From NCBI GenBank assembly GCA_018268835.1, contig JAFDVU010000021.1:1-56208 (forward strand): a stretch of DNA of 56,208 bases, read 5' to 3'. The notes under the pieces were generated by a model. It did no database searches. It was not told where the DNA came from and saw only the letters and a list, made by a program, of their open reading frames with translations. Of this stretch, positions 23,924 through 34,982 are shown piece after piece. Both the position numbers and the translations under genes were made by a program. The DNA comes from Acidobacteriota bacterium. Its GTDB lineage: Bacteria; Acidobacteriota; Terriglobia; Bryobacterales; Bryobacteraceae. Each line of letters begins with the position of its first letter. The stretch's first letter is position 1.

Positions 23924-26502
23924 CGCGGACGGGCGCCGTCACGCGCCGCGGCATCGCGGAACGGCGTGGCGGCCTGGTAGATCCGGATTCTCGCCTCGAT
24001 CGCTGAGGCCAGCGCGCCGGAATTCTGCTGCCGCGCCAGCGCGAGCGCGCGCCGCGCGGTGAGGACCGCGTCGGCGAAGCGGCCGGATTCGGCGTAGGCG
24101 GCGGCCAGCGTATCCCACACGCGCGCGTCCGTGCCGCCGGAAAGCTGCACGGCGCGGGCGGCCAGCGCCGCGGCTTCGTGCCCGTCGCGGACGGCGGGGT
24201 CGGGATATGTCGCCAGCACCCAGGCCGCCTGGCGCAACGTCGCGGCGTCGCGCGTGCCTTCGCGCCAGTGCGCCAGCGCCTCCGCCGCCTGGCCCCGCGC
24301 GTACAGGGCATCGGCGAGACGGTCGTGCGCTTCGCGGTAGTCCGGGTTCAGGGCGAGCGCCTGGCGCCACTGGCCGATCGCATCGGCGGTTTGCCCGGCG
24401 CGATCTTCCACGAGCCCCAGATTGTAGAGCGCGGGCGCGTAACGCGGGTCCAGCGCGATGGCGCGGCGCAGTTGCGCGCGGGCATCGTCGAGCTTCCCCT
24501 GGCGCAGCAGCGCGGCGCCCAGGTCGGTGTGGGCGGGGGCGGAAGCGGGGTCGAGTTCCACGGCCTGGCGCAGGTTGGCGACGGCTTCATCCACGCGCCC
24601 GCGCTCCAGCAGGAGGCGCCCCAGGTTGCGGCGCGCCGCGCCGTCGGCGGGATGCGCGACCACGGCGGCGCGGAGCTTGAGTTCCGCGCCCAGTTGCAGG
24701 TGCGCGCCGGCTTCCTTGCGCCGGCCGGTCATCAGCAGCGCGGTGCCCAAGCTGTTTTGCGCGAGCGCGTCCGCGGGCCGAATCGCGATCGCCTGGCGCC
24801 AGGCCGCGATGGCATCTTCCAGCCGCCCCTGCTTCTGAAAGTACGTGGCGCGGTCCACGAGCTTGTAGTAATCCAGCGCCGGTCCGCCGATGGAGCGCAA
24901 GCCGTCCGGCGGGATGTTGACGAACTCGGGCAGGTTCACCGCGCGGTTGGCCGCGGTGGCGTTTTCGATCGGGATGGCGGGGCTGTCGTTGCCGTTCCCG
25001 TCGATGTGGGTGAGGAACATCCGGGTGTAGGGCGAGCGGCTCTTCGAGGAGAAGACGAGCCAGCGGCCGTTGGGCGAGAAACTGTGCCACGAGTTCATCA
25101 GCGGCGTATTGCAGCTCATGCGGCGCGCTTCACCGCCGGCGGCGGGCACGATGTAGAGTTCGCTGTCGGGACGCATCAGCAGACCGTTGCGCGATTTCAC
25201 GAACACGATCCACTTGCCGTCGGGCGAGACCTTGGGGAAGGAGTTGCTCACGCCGTCGCGCGAGGCGCCGGCGATGGGCTCCGCTTCCCCGCCCTTTCCG
25301 TCGTGGAACGGGATGCGGTAGAGGTCGTAGCGCATGGGCAGCTCATTGGGGTCGTTGGCGAATTTCGCCAGCGGCACGCCGGGCGCGGCAGGGTCCCGGG
25401 CTTCGGCGCGGGCGAACACCAGGTACTTGCCGTCCGGGCTCCACACAGCGCCCATCTGCACGTAGCGAGGATCGTCCGCGCCGGGCAGGGGCTGCAGGAT
25501 GCCGCTGGCCTTGCTGTACCACTCGAGGATGCCGCGCGTGGGATAGAACACCTGCAGAAAGCGGTAATCCTTGAAATTGGCCACGTAGTAGTTGCTGGGC
25601 GCATCACCCGCGCCGGAGGCCTGCAGGGGATTGATGGTGGTGACGACGTAGCGCGCGTCCGGCGAGACCTGCGACATGAAGCCCACCCGCACGCTGCCCT
25701 TGAGCGGTCCCTGCGCGGTGCTCCACTGCACCAGGTCCTGCTCGGCCACCGTCATTTCGGGTCTGACCGGCGCGAGGATGTAGAGGCCGCGATTGTTGTT
25801 CAGGCCGTCGAGGTCCATCCCCATGGTCTTGCCGTCGGCCGAGAAGGAATGGCAATTGGCGCAGACCGGCATGTTCTCCATGACCACGCGGCTGGCGGGC
25901 TCCGCAAGGTTGCGCAATCGCCATTTCACCAACGGGATGGCGGCGGCGGCGAGCGGCTTGATGACTCCCTTCTCCACCTCCGACGGCATCAGCGGAACAT
26001 CGCGATAGAAGATGGGCGCGCCGGCGGGATCGCGGGACGTGAAGATGCGGATGGAGGCGCGGTCCGCTCCGCGCTCGCCGCTGATGGTGACGGTGGCGGG
26101 CGCGCTCACCGAGTGCCGCTTGATCGCCGCCCAGGTGGGCGCGTCGGGCGTCCAGGTGTGGGCGGCAGCTTCCCGGGGCGTCAGTTTCGGCGGCTCGTTG
26201 GTGTCGCCGATGCAATCGGGATCGATGGCGCCGATGCGCGGAGGTTCGCCCTTGGATAGGGCGTGGATGGGCGGAGAGCCGTCGGCGAAGGCGATATCGA
26301 TGCGCCAGCGGACGGCGTCCTTCGCATTGTCCCGCCACTCGAAGATCGGGGCGGTGATCTCGGGCGGGAAGATGGATCCATCCAGCGGGCTGTCGATCGC
26401 GATAGGCGCGGCCGGGTCGGACACGGCGGCGGCGATCGCCACCGCCAGGGCGGCAATCGCGGCCAGCAGTTTGAGCGTGAAAATCGCCGGACTCTTGCGC
26501 AT
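23920..26502 (-). CDS. exported PD40/TPR protein with a c-type haem site
   Basis: An 860-residue exported protein built from unlike parts. A signal anchor covers about residues 8-28. An Ig-like or substrate-binding-like region follows. CANCH at residues 214-218 is a single c-type haem site (CxxCH). PD40/TolB-like propeller repeats cover about 240-520 (VSPDARYVVTTI, WSPDGKYLVFA, VSPDGKWIVFVKS, FSPNGRWLVFS). Six or more tetratricopeptide repeats follow from about 560 to 800 (ALAQNSLGTALLMTG, APAHTDLGAALLRQG, APALYNLGLVEDR). The role is unknown. Neighbours include an octahaem cytochrome and a Tat-exported oxidoreductase, so it may belong to a periplasmic redox or scaffold assembly. Confidence 0.85.
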   Translation of the reverse strand: MRKSPAIFTLKLLAAIAALAVAIAAAVSDPAAPIAIDSPLDGSIFPPEITAPIFEWRDNAKDAVRWRIDIAFADGSPPIHALSKGEPPRIGAIDPDCIGDTNEPPKLTPREAAAHTWTPDAPTWAAIKRHSVSAPATVTISGERGADRASIRIFTSRDPAGAPIFYRDVPLMPSEVEKGVIKPLAAAAIPLVKWRLRNLAEPASRVVMENMPVCANCHSFSADGKTMGMDLDGLNNNRGLYILAPVRPEMTVAEQDLVQWSTAQGPLKGSVRVGFMSQVSPDARYVVTTINPLQASGAGDAPSNYYVANFKDYRFLQVFYPTRGILEWYSKASGILQPLPGADDPRYVQMGAVWSPDGKYLVFARAEARDPAAPGVPLAKFANDPNELPMRYDLYRIPFHDGKGGEAEPIAGASRDGVSNSFPKVSPDGKWIVFVKSRNGLLMRPDSELYIVPAAGGEARRMSCNTPLMNSWHSFSPNGRWLVFSSKSRSPYTRMFLTHIDGNGNDSPAIPIENATAANRAVNLPEFVNIPPDGLRSIGGPALDYYKLVDRATYFQKQGRLEDAIAAWRQAIAIRPADALAQNSLGTALLMTGRRKEAGAHLQLGAELKLRAAVVAHPADGAARRNLGRLLLERGRVDEAVANLRQAVELDPASAPAHTDLGAALLRQGKLDDARAQLRRAIALDPRYAPALYNLGLVEDRAGQTADAIGQWRQALALNPDYREAHDRLADALYARGQAAEALAHWREGTRDAATLRQAAWVLATYPDPAVRDGHEAAALAARAVQLSGGTDARVWDTLAAAYAESGRFADAVLTARRALALARQQNSGALASAIEARIRIYQAATPFRDAAARDGARPR

Positions 26503-26666
26503 GCCTGACCTCTGTGTTCGCCCTCTTCGAATTTCAGAGTATCAGAGCGTGTACTACTCAAAAGAGCTATGGCGGCGCGGCCTGGCGGCCCGTGGCAGAA
26601 GTGTCAAAACACCGCTTACTAACGTGCGCGGCTCCGCGGTTTCAGAGCGACTTTTGCTACCGGCTG

Positions 26667-28043
26667 CTACACGAACTTCCAGCCTTTGCGGAACTTCGGC
26701 TTCAGAAGCTGGTTGGCCTCGTTGTTGTTGGTGAAGCGCATCTGCCGCGCGTCCCACAGCAGCTTACCTTCGATCCGCATGGCGATGACGCCGAGCAGCA
26801 TCCACTGCACGAACGGGCCGGAGACGCTGAAGTTCGAGCAGGCGGCTTCCCCGCCCTTGGCCGCGCGGATCCAGTCGCGGTAGTGGGCCTTCACCCAGTC
26901 GTCTTCCGGACCGGGACAGCGCGGCAGCACCTGCGGCGGCTTTTTGTAGTCCTTCATCTTCGCTTCCGGCACCAGGCGGGTGCGTTCGCCGTAGCAGCCG
27001 GTGGTGATCATGCCCTTGTCGCCGATGAACAGACTGCCGTTGATGTCCTTGTCGCCGAGCAGTTCGCCTTCGGGGACGCCGTCGAATTTCGGCTGCGCGG
27101 TGAGGCGGTCGTACCAGAACAGTTTCAGCGGAGGCATGGCGCCGCGCGCCGGAAAATCGAAGCGGATGGCAACGCGGTAGGGGAACGTGTACTTGGATTT
27201 GCCTTCCACCTTGAGGCACTCGACACTGGTGGGCGCATCCAGCCGCATCGCCATGTTGGGGGTGCCCAGGATGTGGCAGGCCATGTCGCCGATGGCGCCG
27301 CAGCCGAAATCGGGGAACGCGCGCCAGTTGTGCGGCACGTACGCCGGGCTGTAGGGGCGCGGCTCGGTATCGGCCTGCCACGCCTCCCAATCGAGCGAGG
27401 CGGGCACGGGCGCTTCCTTGGGGACGACGTCGGGGCCCTGCGGCCAATACGGGTCCGGGCGGTTGGTCCACGCGTGGACCTCGGTCACGTTGCCGATATC
27501 GCCGTGCCAGATCATTTCGCAGCACTCGCGCGTGCCCACCTGCGAGTAGCCCTGGTTGCCCATCTGGGTCGCGACCTTGTACTTCTCCGCCGCCAGCGTC
27601 AACTGCCGCGCTTCCCAGACTGTGCGGGTGAGCGGCTTCTGGCAGTAGACGTGTTTGCCGCGGGACATGGCCCACATGGACGCGGTGGCGTGCAGATGGT
27701 CGGGACACGACACCAGCACGGCGTCGATGTTCGCGGTCTCCTTGTCGAACATGCGCCGGAAATCCTTGTACTTGGGCACCTTGGGCCAGGCCGCGAAGGT
27801 CTTGGCCGCGCGCTGGTCGTCGGGGTCCGCCATGGCCACGATGTTTTCGCTGGCGGCGCAGCCGGCGATGTCGCTCGCGCCCTTGCCGCCCGCGCCGATC
27901 GCGGCGATGTTCAGTTTTTCGTTGGGGGATTTATAGCCCAGCGATTTGAGCGAGGGAACGCTGCCGAACCCCGCGTGCGGGACTGCGCCCGCGAGTAAGG
28001 AACCGAAGAAAAAGTGCCGCCTGGAGACGCCGTGTTGCCTCAT
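26667..28043 (-). CDS. Tat-exported Gfo/Idh/MocA family oxidoreductase
   Basis: A 458-residue sugar-dehydrogenase-like protein. The N-terminus has a twin-arginine signal (SRRHFFFGSLLAGAV), so it is exported folded, probably with its NAD(P). The Rossmann part shows NIAAIGAGGKGASDI, and the family's EKP-like catalytic segment appears as KHVYCQKPLTRTVWEA. The C-terminal half carries the GDMACHILG motif with the active-site His. GGAG 8 bases before the ATG at 28043 fixes the start. Family members act on carbohydrate or inositol-like substrates. It is followed, after a 164-base gap without a recognised feature, by the PD40-TPR gene in the same direction. Confidence 0.9.
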   Translation of the reverse strand: MRQHGVSRRHFFFGSLLAGAVPHAGFGSVPSLKSLGYKSPNEKLNIAAIGAGGKGASDIAGCAASENIVAMADPDDQRAAKTFAAWPKVPKYKDFRRMFDKETANIDAVLVSCPDHLHATASMWAMSRGKHVYCQKPLTRTVWEARQLTLAAEKYKVATQMGNQGYSQVGTRECCEMIWHGDIGNVTEVHAWTNRPDPYWPQGPDVVPKEAPVPASLDWEAWQADTEPRPYSPAYVPHNWRAFPDFGCGAIGDMACHILGTPNMAMRLDAPTSVECLKVEGKSKYTFPYRVAIRFDFPARGAMPPLKLFWYDRLTAQPKFDGVPEGELLGDKDINGSLFIGDKGMITTGCYGERTRLVPEAKMKDYKKPPQVLPRCPGPEDDWVKAHYRDWIRAAKGGEAACSNFSVSGPFVQWMLLGVIAMRIEGKLLWDARQMRFTNNNEANQLLKPKFRKGWKFV

Positions 28044-28097
28044 ATTCAGACTCCGGGATCTTATGGTACCGCATGGAACGGCAGCGGCTGCGTCTAA

Positions 28098-28109
28098 TAG
28101 AATGGACAG
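28098..28109 (+). promoter_or_regulatory. TANNNT-N6 leaderless start signal before the octahaem cytochrome gene
   Basis: TAGAAT (28098-28103), 6 bases, then the ATG at 28110. No Shine-Dalgarno is present. Confidence 0.4.
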
Positions 28110-29279
28110 ATGTTCCGGGTCGCGCTTTCCGCCCTGATTCTCTGCGCCGCGCTGCGGGCGCAATACACGGGCTCCGCCCGTTGCCGCGATTGCCACGCCG
28201 AAGTCTACGCGCGCTGGAGCCGGACCCGCATGGCCAACGTGGTGCGCGATCCGCGCGTTCACCCCGACGCCATCATCCCGGATCTCTCCCAGCCCAATCC
28301 GCTGGTCACCTTCAAGCGCGACGACATCGCCTTCGTTTACGGCAGCAAGTGGAAGCAGCGATACTTCACCAAGGTGGGGAACGACTACTTTCCGCTGGGC
28401 GCGCAGTGGGACATCGCCAACAAGGTCTGGCGTCCTTACATCGCTCCCAAGGGCGCCGACTGGTGGGTGGCCTACTATCCCGCGGACAACATGAAGCGGC
28501 CCACCGGTCCGCTGTGCGACGGCTGCCACTCCGTGAACTACAACCTGGAGACGCACCAGGTCACCGAGTGGAACGTGGGCTGCGAAAAGTGCCACGGTCC
28601 GGGCGCCGCTCACGCCGCGCAGCCCAGCCGCGCCAACATCGTGAATCCCGCGCGCATGGATTCCGCCCACGCCAGCGACGTGTGCATCCAGTGCCATTCA
28701 CAGGGGCGTCCGCGCACCAACCCAATCGGCGATCGCTACTACGATTGGCCCGTGGGCTACGAACCCGGACGTCCGCTGGAGGAATTCTGGCAGCTCGAGG
28801 ATCACAAACTGGGCGAGACCACTTTCACCCACTTCGCCGACGGCACCGCGCACAAGAACCGGATGCAGGGTAACGATTTCGTGCAGAGCGCGATGTACAC
28901 CCACGGGGTGGCCTGCTTCAGTTGCCACGACGTGCACGGCACGGCCAACAACGCGGACCTGATCAAGCCGGCGAGCGTGATGTGCCTGGAGTGCCACGGG
29001 CCCCATTCGCCCAACGGCCCGCGCGGCGCGAGCATCGGAGCGCATACGCATCACAAGGCGGGGTCGAGCGGCAACGAGTGCACGGCGTGCCACATGCCCG
29101 CGATCGAACAGACCATCGCCAACGTGAACGTGCGCGCGCACACCTTCCGCTTCGTCACGCCGGCCGAGGGCGCGCGCCTGAAGATCCCCGACGGCTGCGG
29201 CGGTTGCCACGGGGACAAGGGCGCGGAATGGGCTACGGCGCAACTGAAGTCGTGGTTCTCCCCATGGCGGATGGAGTAA
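28110..29279 (+). CDS. octahaem cytochrome c, c554 type
   Basis: A 389-residue exported protein with a signal peptide (about 1-18) and eight CxxCH haem sites: CRDCH, CDGCH, CEKCH, CIQCH, CFSCH, CLECH, CTACH and CGGCH. The first part (ARCRDCHAEVYARWSRTRMA) is typical of the cytochrome c554 family, whose members carry electrons or reduce nitrogen and sulfur compounds in the periplasm. Extra histidines such as DVHG and HTHHK could be distal haem ligands. The exact redox reaction is not visible from sequence. It is divergent from the Tat oxidoreductase gene and ends 15 bases before the convergent methyltransferase gene. Confidence 0.92.
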   Translation: MFRVALSALILCAALRAQYTGSARCRDCHAEVYARWSRTRMANVVRDPRVHPDAIIPDLSQPNPLVTFKRDDIAFVYGSKWKQRYFTKVGNDYFPLGAQWDIANKVWRPYIAPKGADWWVAYYPADNMKRPTGPLCDGCHSVNYNLETHQVTEWNVGCEKCHGPGAAHAAQPSRANIVNPARMDSAHASDVCIQCHSQGRPRTNPIGDRYYDWPVGYEPGRPLEEFWQLEDHKLGETTFTHFADGTAHKNRMQGNDFVQSAMYTHGVACFSCHDVHGTANNADLIKPASVMCLECHGPHSPNGPRGASIGAHTHHKAGSSGNECTACHMPAIEQTIANVNVRAHTFRFVTPAEGARLKIPDGCGGCHGDKGAEWATAQLKSWFSPWRME

Positions 29280-29294
29280 GTTCGCCCGTCGCGG

Positions 29295-29963
29295 TCAGCG
29301 CTTCTTCAAGGTGATCGCCATGCCCTCTCCCACGGAGAAGTAGACCGTGTCCAGCGCGGGATCGTTGTTAACGAGTTGGTCGTAATCGGGCGCCATCCCG
29401 ATGTTGTGCGCCAGGATCAGTCCTCCAGGGCGCAGCAGCGGCAGCAACTTGCGCAGGTAGTCCACGTAGCCCTCTTTATCGGCGTCGATGAACACCATGT
29501 CGATGGGCCCCTTCACGCGCGACAGGGTTTGGTGCGCATCGCCTTCCACCAGCGTGACCATGCCGTCGACGCCGGCGGCCTGGAAGTGGCGTCGCGCCGT
29601 GGCAGCGCGTCCGCTGTCGTACTCGAACGTGTTGAGGTGGCCACCGGTTTTCTCCAGCCCGAGGCACAGCCACATTCCGGAGATTCCGGTGGAGGTGCCG
29701 ATCTCGACCACGTTCTTCGCGCCCGAGGTCTCCGCCAGCAGGCGCAGCATCCGGCCGTCGGACGAGGGCACGTTCTGGAACATGGTGCCATCGCGCTGGG
29801 CCTGGTCGATGGCGGCCAGCACCTTCTGCTCGGCCTCGGAATTGCCTTTGGGGAGGGTCTCCGCGCGGGAGCCTCCGCGGAAGCCGCTGCGCGGCCCCCG
29901 CTGCCCGGGCGCCAACGCGGCCAGGGCCAGCACCAATCCTGCGAATACCAGGGTGCGTTGCAC
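29295..29963 (-). CDS. exported O-methyltransferase (class I SAM)
   Basis: A 222-residue SAM-dependent methyltransferase of the catechol/caffeoyl-CoA O-methyltransferase type. Visible parts are the SAM loop VVEIGTSTGISGMWL, the FEYDSGRAATARRHF acidic-loop region and MVFIDADKEGYVDYL, where the Asp residues bind a metal. From the GTG at 29963 it starts with a hydrophobic signal (QRTLVFAGLVLALAALAPG), so the enzyme seems to be exported, which is odd for a SAM enzyme. An upstream GTG at 29999 adds 12 residues and keeps the signal. TAGAGG lies 12 bases before 29963. It is convergent with the cytochrome gene. Confidence 0.82.
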   Translation of the reverse strand: MQRTLVFAGLVLALAALAPGQRGPRSGFRGGSRAETLPKGNSEAEQKVLAAIDQAQRDGTMFQNVPSSDGRMLRLLAETSGAKNVVEIGTSTGISGMWLCLGLEKTGGHLNTFEYDSGRAATARRHFQAAGVDGMVTLVEGDAHQTLSRVKGPIDMVFIDADKEGYVDYLRKLLPLLRPGGLILAHNIGMAPDYDQLVNNDPALDTVYFSVGEGMAITLKKR

Positions 29964-30119
29964 TTGTAAAATCGCCTCTACCCTATCCTTACCCCACACC
30001 CCGCGGCGCGGAAAGCAAAAAAACCGGTTAAGAACGTTAAGTTATCCGCCTTACGGCGAGGAACATACCGGAGGTGCGGCGCGTATTTCTCCTGTTACCA
30101 TCATTTCCGAGGAGTCTCC

Positions 30120-32801
<2,682 letters not shown>

Positions 32802-32871
32802 AGGAGGCGCGGGCCCGACTTCGTGGAATTCCCTGATCGAGAACGAGGCGAATACCGGAGCTATTGCTCAC
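32802..32871 (-). pseudogene. remnant of a PIN-like (DUF5615-type) toxin gene
   Basis: From a GTG at 32871 that overlaps the antitoxin stop by 4 bases (GTGA), the reading frame gives MSNSSGIRLVLDQGIPRS. The LVLDQGIPRS part matches the start of PIN-like toxins usually encoded right after DUF433 antitoxins. Similarity stops at about 32818 and the frame then runs antisense into the 3' end of the S9 peptidase gene. The remaining 80-odd residues expected for the toxin are absent from the window. The call rests on recalled family motifs, the overlap and the gene order. Confidence 0.55.
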
Positions 32872-33098
32872 GCGGCCGGGGTCTCCGTCGCGATGTCTTC
32901 CAGATTCGCGGCAGCGAAGGCAAGGGCTTGCCGTACGTCTTCGGGCTCCAACTCAGGATAGTTGCGGAACAGGTCGTTACGGTCGGGATATAGAGCCACG
33001 GCCTCAACGACGCGGCGCACCGTGAGCCGCATGCCCCGTATGCACGGCTGCCCGTTCATCTGGTTCGGGTTCCAGGTGATTCGGTCAAAGCCTCGCAT
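32868..33098 (-). CDS. DUF433 antitoxin, orphaned
   Basis: A 76-residue DUF433 protein: RITWNPNQMNGQPCIRGMRLTV is the family signature, followed by the helix-turn-helix VRRVVEAVALYPDRNDLFRNYPELEPEDVRQAL. DUF433 proteins act as antitoxin-like partners of PIN-like DUF5615 toxins. Here only the first codons of that partner remain. The start is taken at the ATG at 33098, where the conserved part begins. The open frame reaches further upstream but that part is not family-like. No ribosome site is visible. Confidence 0.85.
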   Translation of the reverse strand: MRGFDRITWNPNQMNGQPCIRGMRLTVRRVVEAVALYPDRNDLFRNYPELEPEDVRQALAFAAANLEDIATETPAA

Positions 33099-33201
33099 GT
33101 GCAGTGTTGTCGCAATGTCCGAGGCGTTTGCGTGAGGCGAGGCCTGCGCCGCCCCACCGCCCCACGATCCCCGGGGTACACTGAAAATCGCACGACACCC
33201 C

Positions 33202-33483
33202 ATGGCCGCCGCCCGCAAATCCGCCCGCCGCTGGTTCGTCCGCGGACGTGTGCAGGGCGTGGGCTACCGCTACTTCGCGCAGCACGCCGCCACCGCGCTG
33301 GGACTCTCCGGATACGCCTGCAATCTCGACGACGGCCGCGTCGAGGTCTACGCCGCCGGGTCCCCCGACGCCCTCGACGAATTCGCCGGCATGCTCCATC
33401 GCGGGCCCCGCTTCAGCGACGTCCGCGGCGTCGATGAGCAGGAGGCCGAACTCCACCAGTTCGCTTCCTTCCACATCCGCTGA
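33202..33483 (+). CDS. acyP: acylphosphatase
   Basis: A 93-residue acylphosphatase, which hydrolyses carboxyl-phosphate bonds such as acetyl phosphate or carbamoyl phosphate. The phosphate-binding loop GRVQGVGYRYF carries the catalytic Arg, and the catalytic Asn is in ACNLDDGRVEVYAAG. The length is that of the family (about 90-100). The 43 bases up to apt contain a TACAAT that could be a -10 box for the genes beyond. No clear ribosome site precedes the ATG. Confidence 0.92.
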   Translation: MAAARKSARRWFVRGRVQGVGYRYFAQHAATALGLSGYACNLDDGRVEVYAAGSPDALDEFAGMLHRGPRFSDVRGVDEQEAELHQFASFHIR

Positions 33484-33525
33484 CCGCGCGTTCCCTCCAG
33501 TAGAGTACAATGGCGATTCGCTCCA

Positions 33526-34047
33526 ATGGACAACCTGAAATCCCTCATCCGTGAAGTCCCCGACTTCCCGAAACCCGGCATCCTTTTCTACGACATCACC
33601 ACCCTGCTCAAGGATCCGGCCGGGTTGCGCGGCGTCATCGACGGGCTCTCCGCGCACTATCGCGACGCCAAGGTCGATGTGGTCCTGGGGATCGAGGCGC
33701 GCGGATTTATCTTCGCGCCGGCGCTGGCCTGCGCGCTCAACGCCGGCTTCGTCCCGGTGCGCAAGCCCGGCAAACTGCCCGCCGAACGGGTGCGCGTGAC
33801 CTACGACCTGGAGTACGGCACGGACACGCTGGAGATGCACAAGGACGCCGTCGCTCCCGGCCAGCGCGTCCTGATCGTGGACGATCTGCTAGCCACGGGC
33901 GGCACCGCCGCCGCCGCGGCCCGCATGGTGCGCGAAAACGGCGGCGTGGTGGCCGGCATCGGTTTCGTGGTCGAACTGACCTTCCTCAACGGCCGGCGGA
34001 AGCTCGCCGGCAGCGACGTCTTCTCGCTGATGCAATACGACAAATGA
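33526..34047 (+). CDS. apt: adenine phosphoribosyltransferase
   Basis: Salvage enzyme making AMP from adenine and PRPP in the cytoplasm. The 173 residues contain the family start [21 protein letters not shown], the loop [14 protein letters not shown] and the PRPP-binding motif [17 protein letters not shown]. It overlaps ispE by 4 bases (ATGA) and lies two genes before prs, which makes its PRPP substrate, so the block couples nucleotide salvage with PRPP supply. Confidence 0.95.
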   Translation: MDNLKSLIREVPDFPKPGILFYDITTLLKDPAGLRGVIDGLSAHYRDAKVDVVLGIEARGFIFAPALACALNAGFVPVRKPGKLPAERVRVTYDLEYGTDTLEMHKDAVAPGQRVLIVDDLLATGGTAAAAARMVRENGGVVAGIGFVVELTFLNGRRKLAGSDVFSLMQYDK

Positions 34048-34982
34048 GCGCCACCCGCCGCGCCCGCGTCCCGGCGCTGGCCAAAATCAATCTCGACCTG
34101 CGCGTCCTCGGCAAGCGCCCCGACGGCTATCACGAACTGCGCACCATCTTCCAGACCATCTCGCTGGCCGATACGATCGAGATCTCTTTCACCCCGGCGC
34201 GCCGGACCGGGGTCGCCCTCGACGATCCGCTGGCCATCCCGGACAACCTGGTGGCCCGCGCCGCCCGCCTGGCTTTGGACGCGATGCGCGTGAACGGGCT
34301 CGTCGAGATGCGGTTGGCCAAGCGCATCCCGATGGGCGGCGGGATGGGCGGGGGTTCGAGCGACGCGGCGGCGGTCCTGCTGGCGCTGCCGGCCCTGGCC
34401 GGGCGCGTCCTGACCGTGCCGGAACTCTCCGCCATCGCCGGCGAACTCGGCAGCGACGTGCCCTTCTTCCTGCTGGGCGGTACCGCCGCCGGCATCGGAC
34501 GCGGCACCGAGCTGTTTCCGCTGCCAGACGCCCCGGCGATGCACGGTCTCGTGCTCGCACCCGGCATCCACGTGAACACGGCGCAGGCCTACCGCGACCT
34601 CTCGCCGCGTTTGACAACTGATTTACAACGAAATAAAATATATAGTTTCCAGTCGCTTACGTGGGACACCCGTATTCTGGCCGGGCTAGGGAACGATTTT
34701 GAACCGGTCGTCTTCGAGCAACATCCGGCGTTGGCGAAGTGGAAGAAATGGTTGATGCGCGCGGGAGCCACCGCGGCCCTGATGTCGGGTAGCGGCAGCG
34801 CCGTGTTCGGCTTGTTTCCGGACCGGAAGGCAGCCCGCCGTGCAGCCGAGGCGTTGACGGAGATCGAAGCGTTTTCCATAACCCTGGTCAGCCGCGCCCG
34901 CTACCGCTCGATTTGGCGGCGCGCGCTGGCCGGACACATACAACCTGCCACATGGCCGCCCCAGAGCCGGTACTCACGATGA
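34044..34982 (+). CDS. ispE: 4-diphosphocytidyl-2-C-methyl-D-erythritol kinase
   Basis: GHMP-family kinase of the MEP isoprenoid pathway, phosphorylating CDP-methylerythritol at the 2-OH. The 312 residues show the N-terminal [22 protein letters not shown], the ATP loop [20 protein letters not shown] and the C-terminal [10 protein letters not shown]. The last 25 residues ([12 protein letters not shown] onward) are extra. Bases 34611-34650, encoding [14 protein letters not shown], are markedly AT-rich and contain a near-perfect promoter. The stop overlaps the prs ATG (ATGA). Confidence 0.94.
   Translation: MSATRRARVPALAKINLDLRVLGKRPDGYHELRTIFQTISLADTIEISFTPARRTGVALDDPLAIPDNLVARAARLALDAMRVNGLVEMRLAKRIPMGGGMGGGSSDAAAVLLALPALAGRVLTVPELSAIAGELGSDVPFFLLGGTAAGIGRGTELFPLPDAPAMHGLVLAPGIHVNTAQAYRDLSPRLTTDLQRNKIYSFQSLTWDTRILAGLGNDFEPVVFEQHPALAKWKKWLMRAGATAALMSGSGSAVFGLFPDRKAARRAAEALTEIEAFSITLVSRARYRSIWRRALAGHIQPATWPPQSRYSR
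34611..34639 (+). promoter_or_regulatory. internal sigma-70 promoter inside ispE
   Basis: TTGACA (34611-34616), a spacer of exactly 17 bases and TAAAAT (34634-34639): 6/6 and 5/6 consensus at the ideal distance, in an AT-rich island within a GC-rich gene. A transcript from near 34646 would have a leader of about 330 bases before prs and could drive prs and the ribosomal-protein genes beyond. Confidence 0.6.

Noticed and set aside
26503..26666. A small GC-rich palindrome (CGCGGCTCCGCGG) in the gap between two minus-strand genes as a regulatory element
   Set aside because: Only one copy was noticed in the window and no T-run or operator-like symmetry at a promoter was found. Short GC palindromes are common at this base composition.
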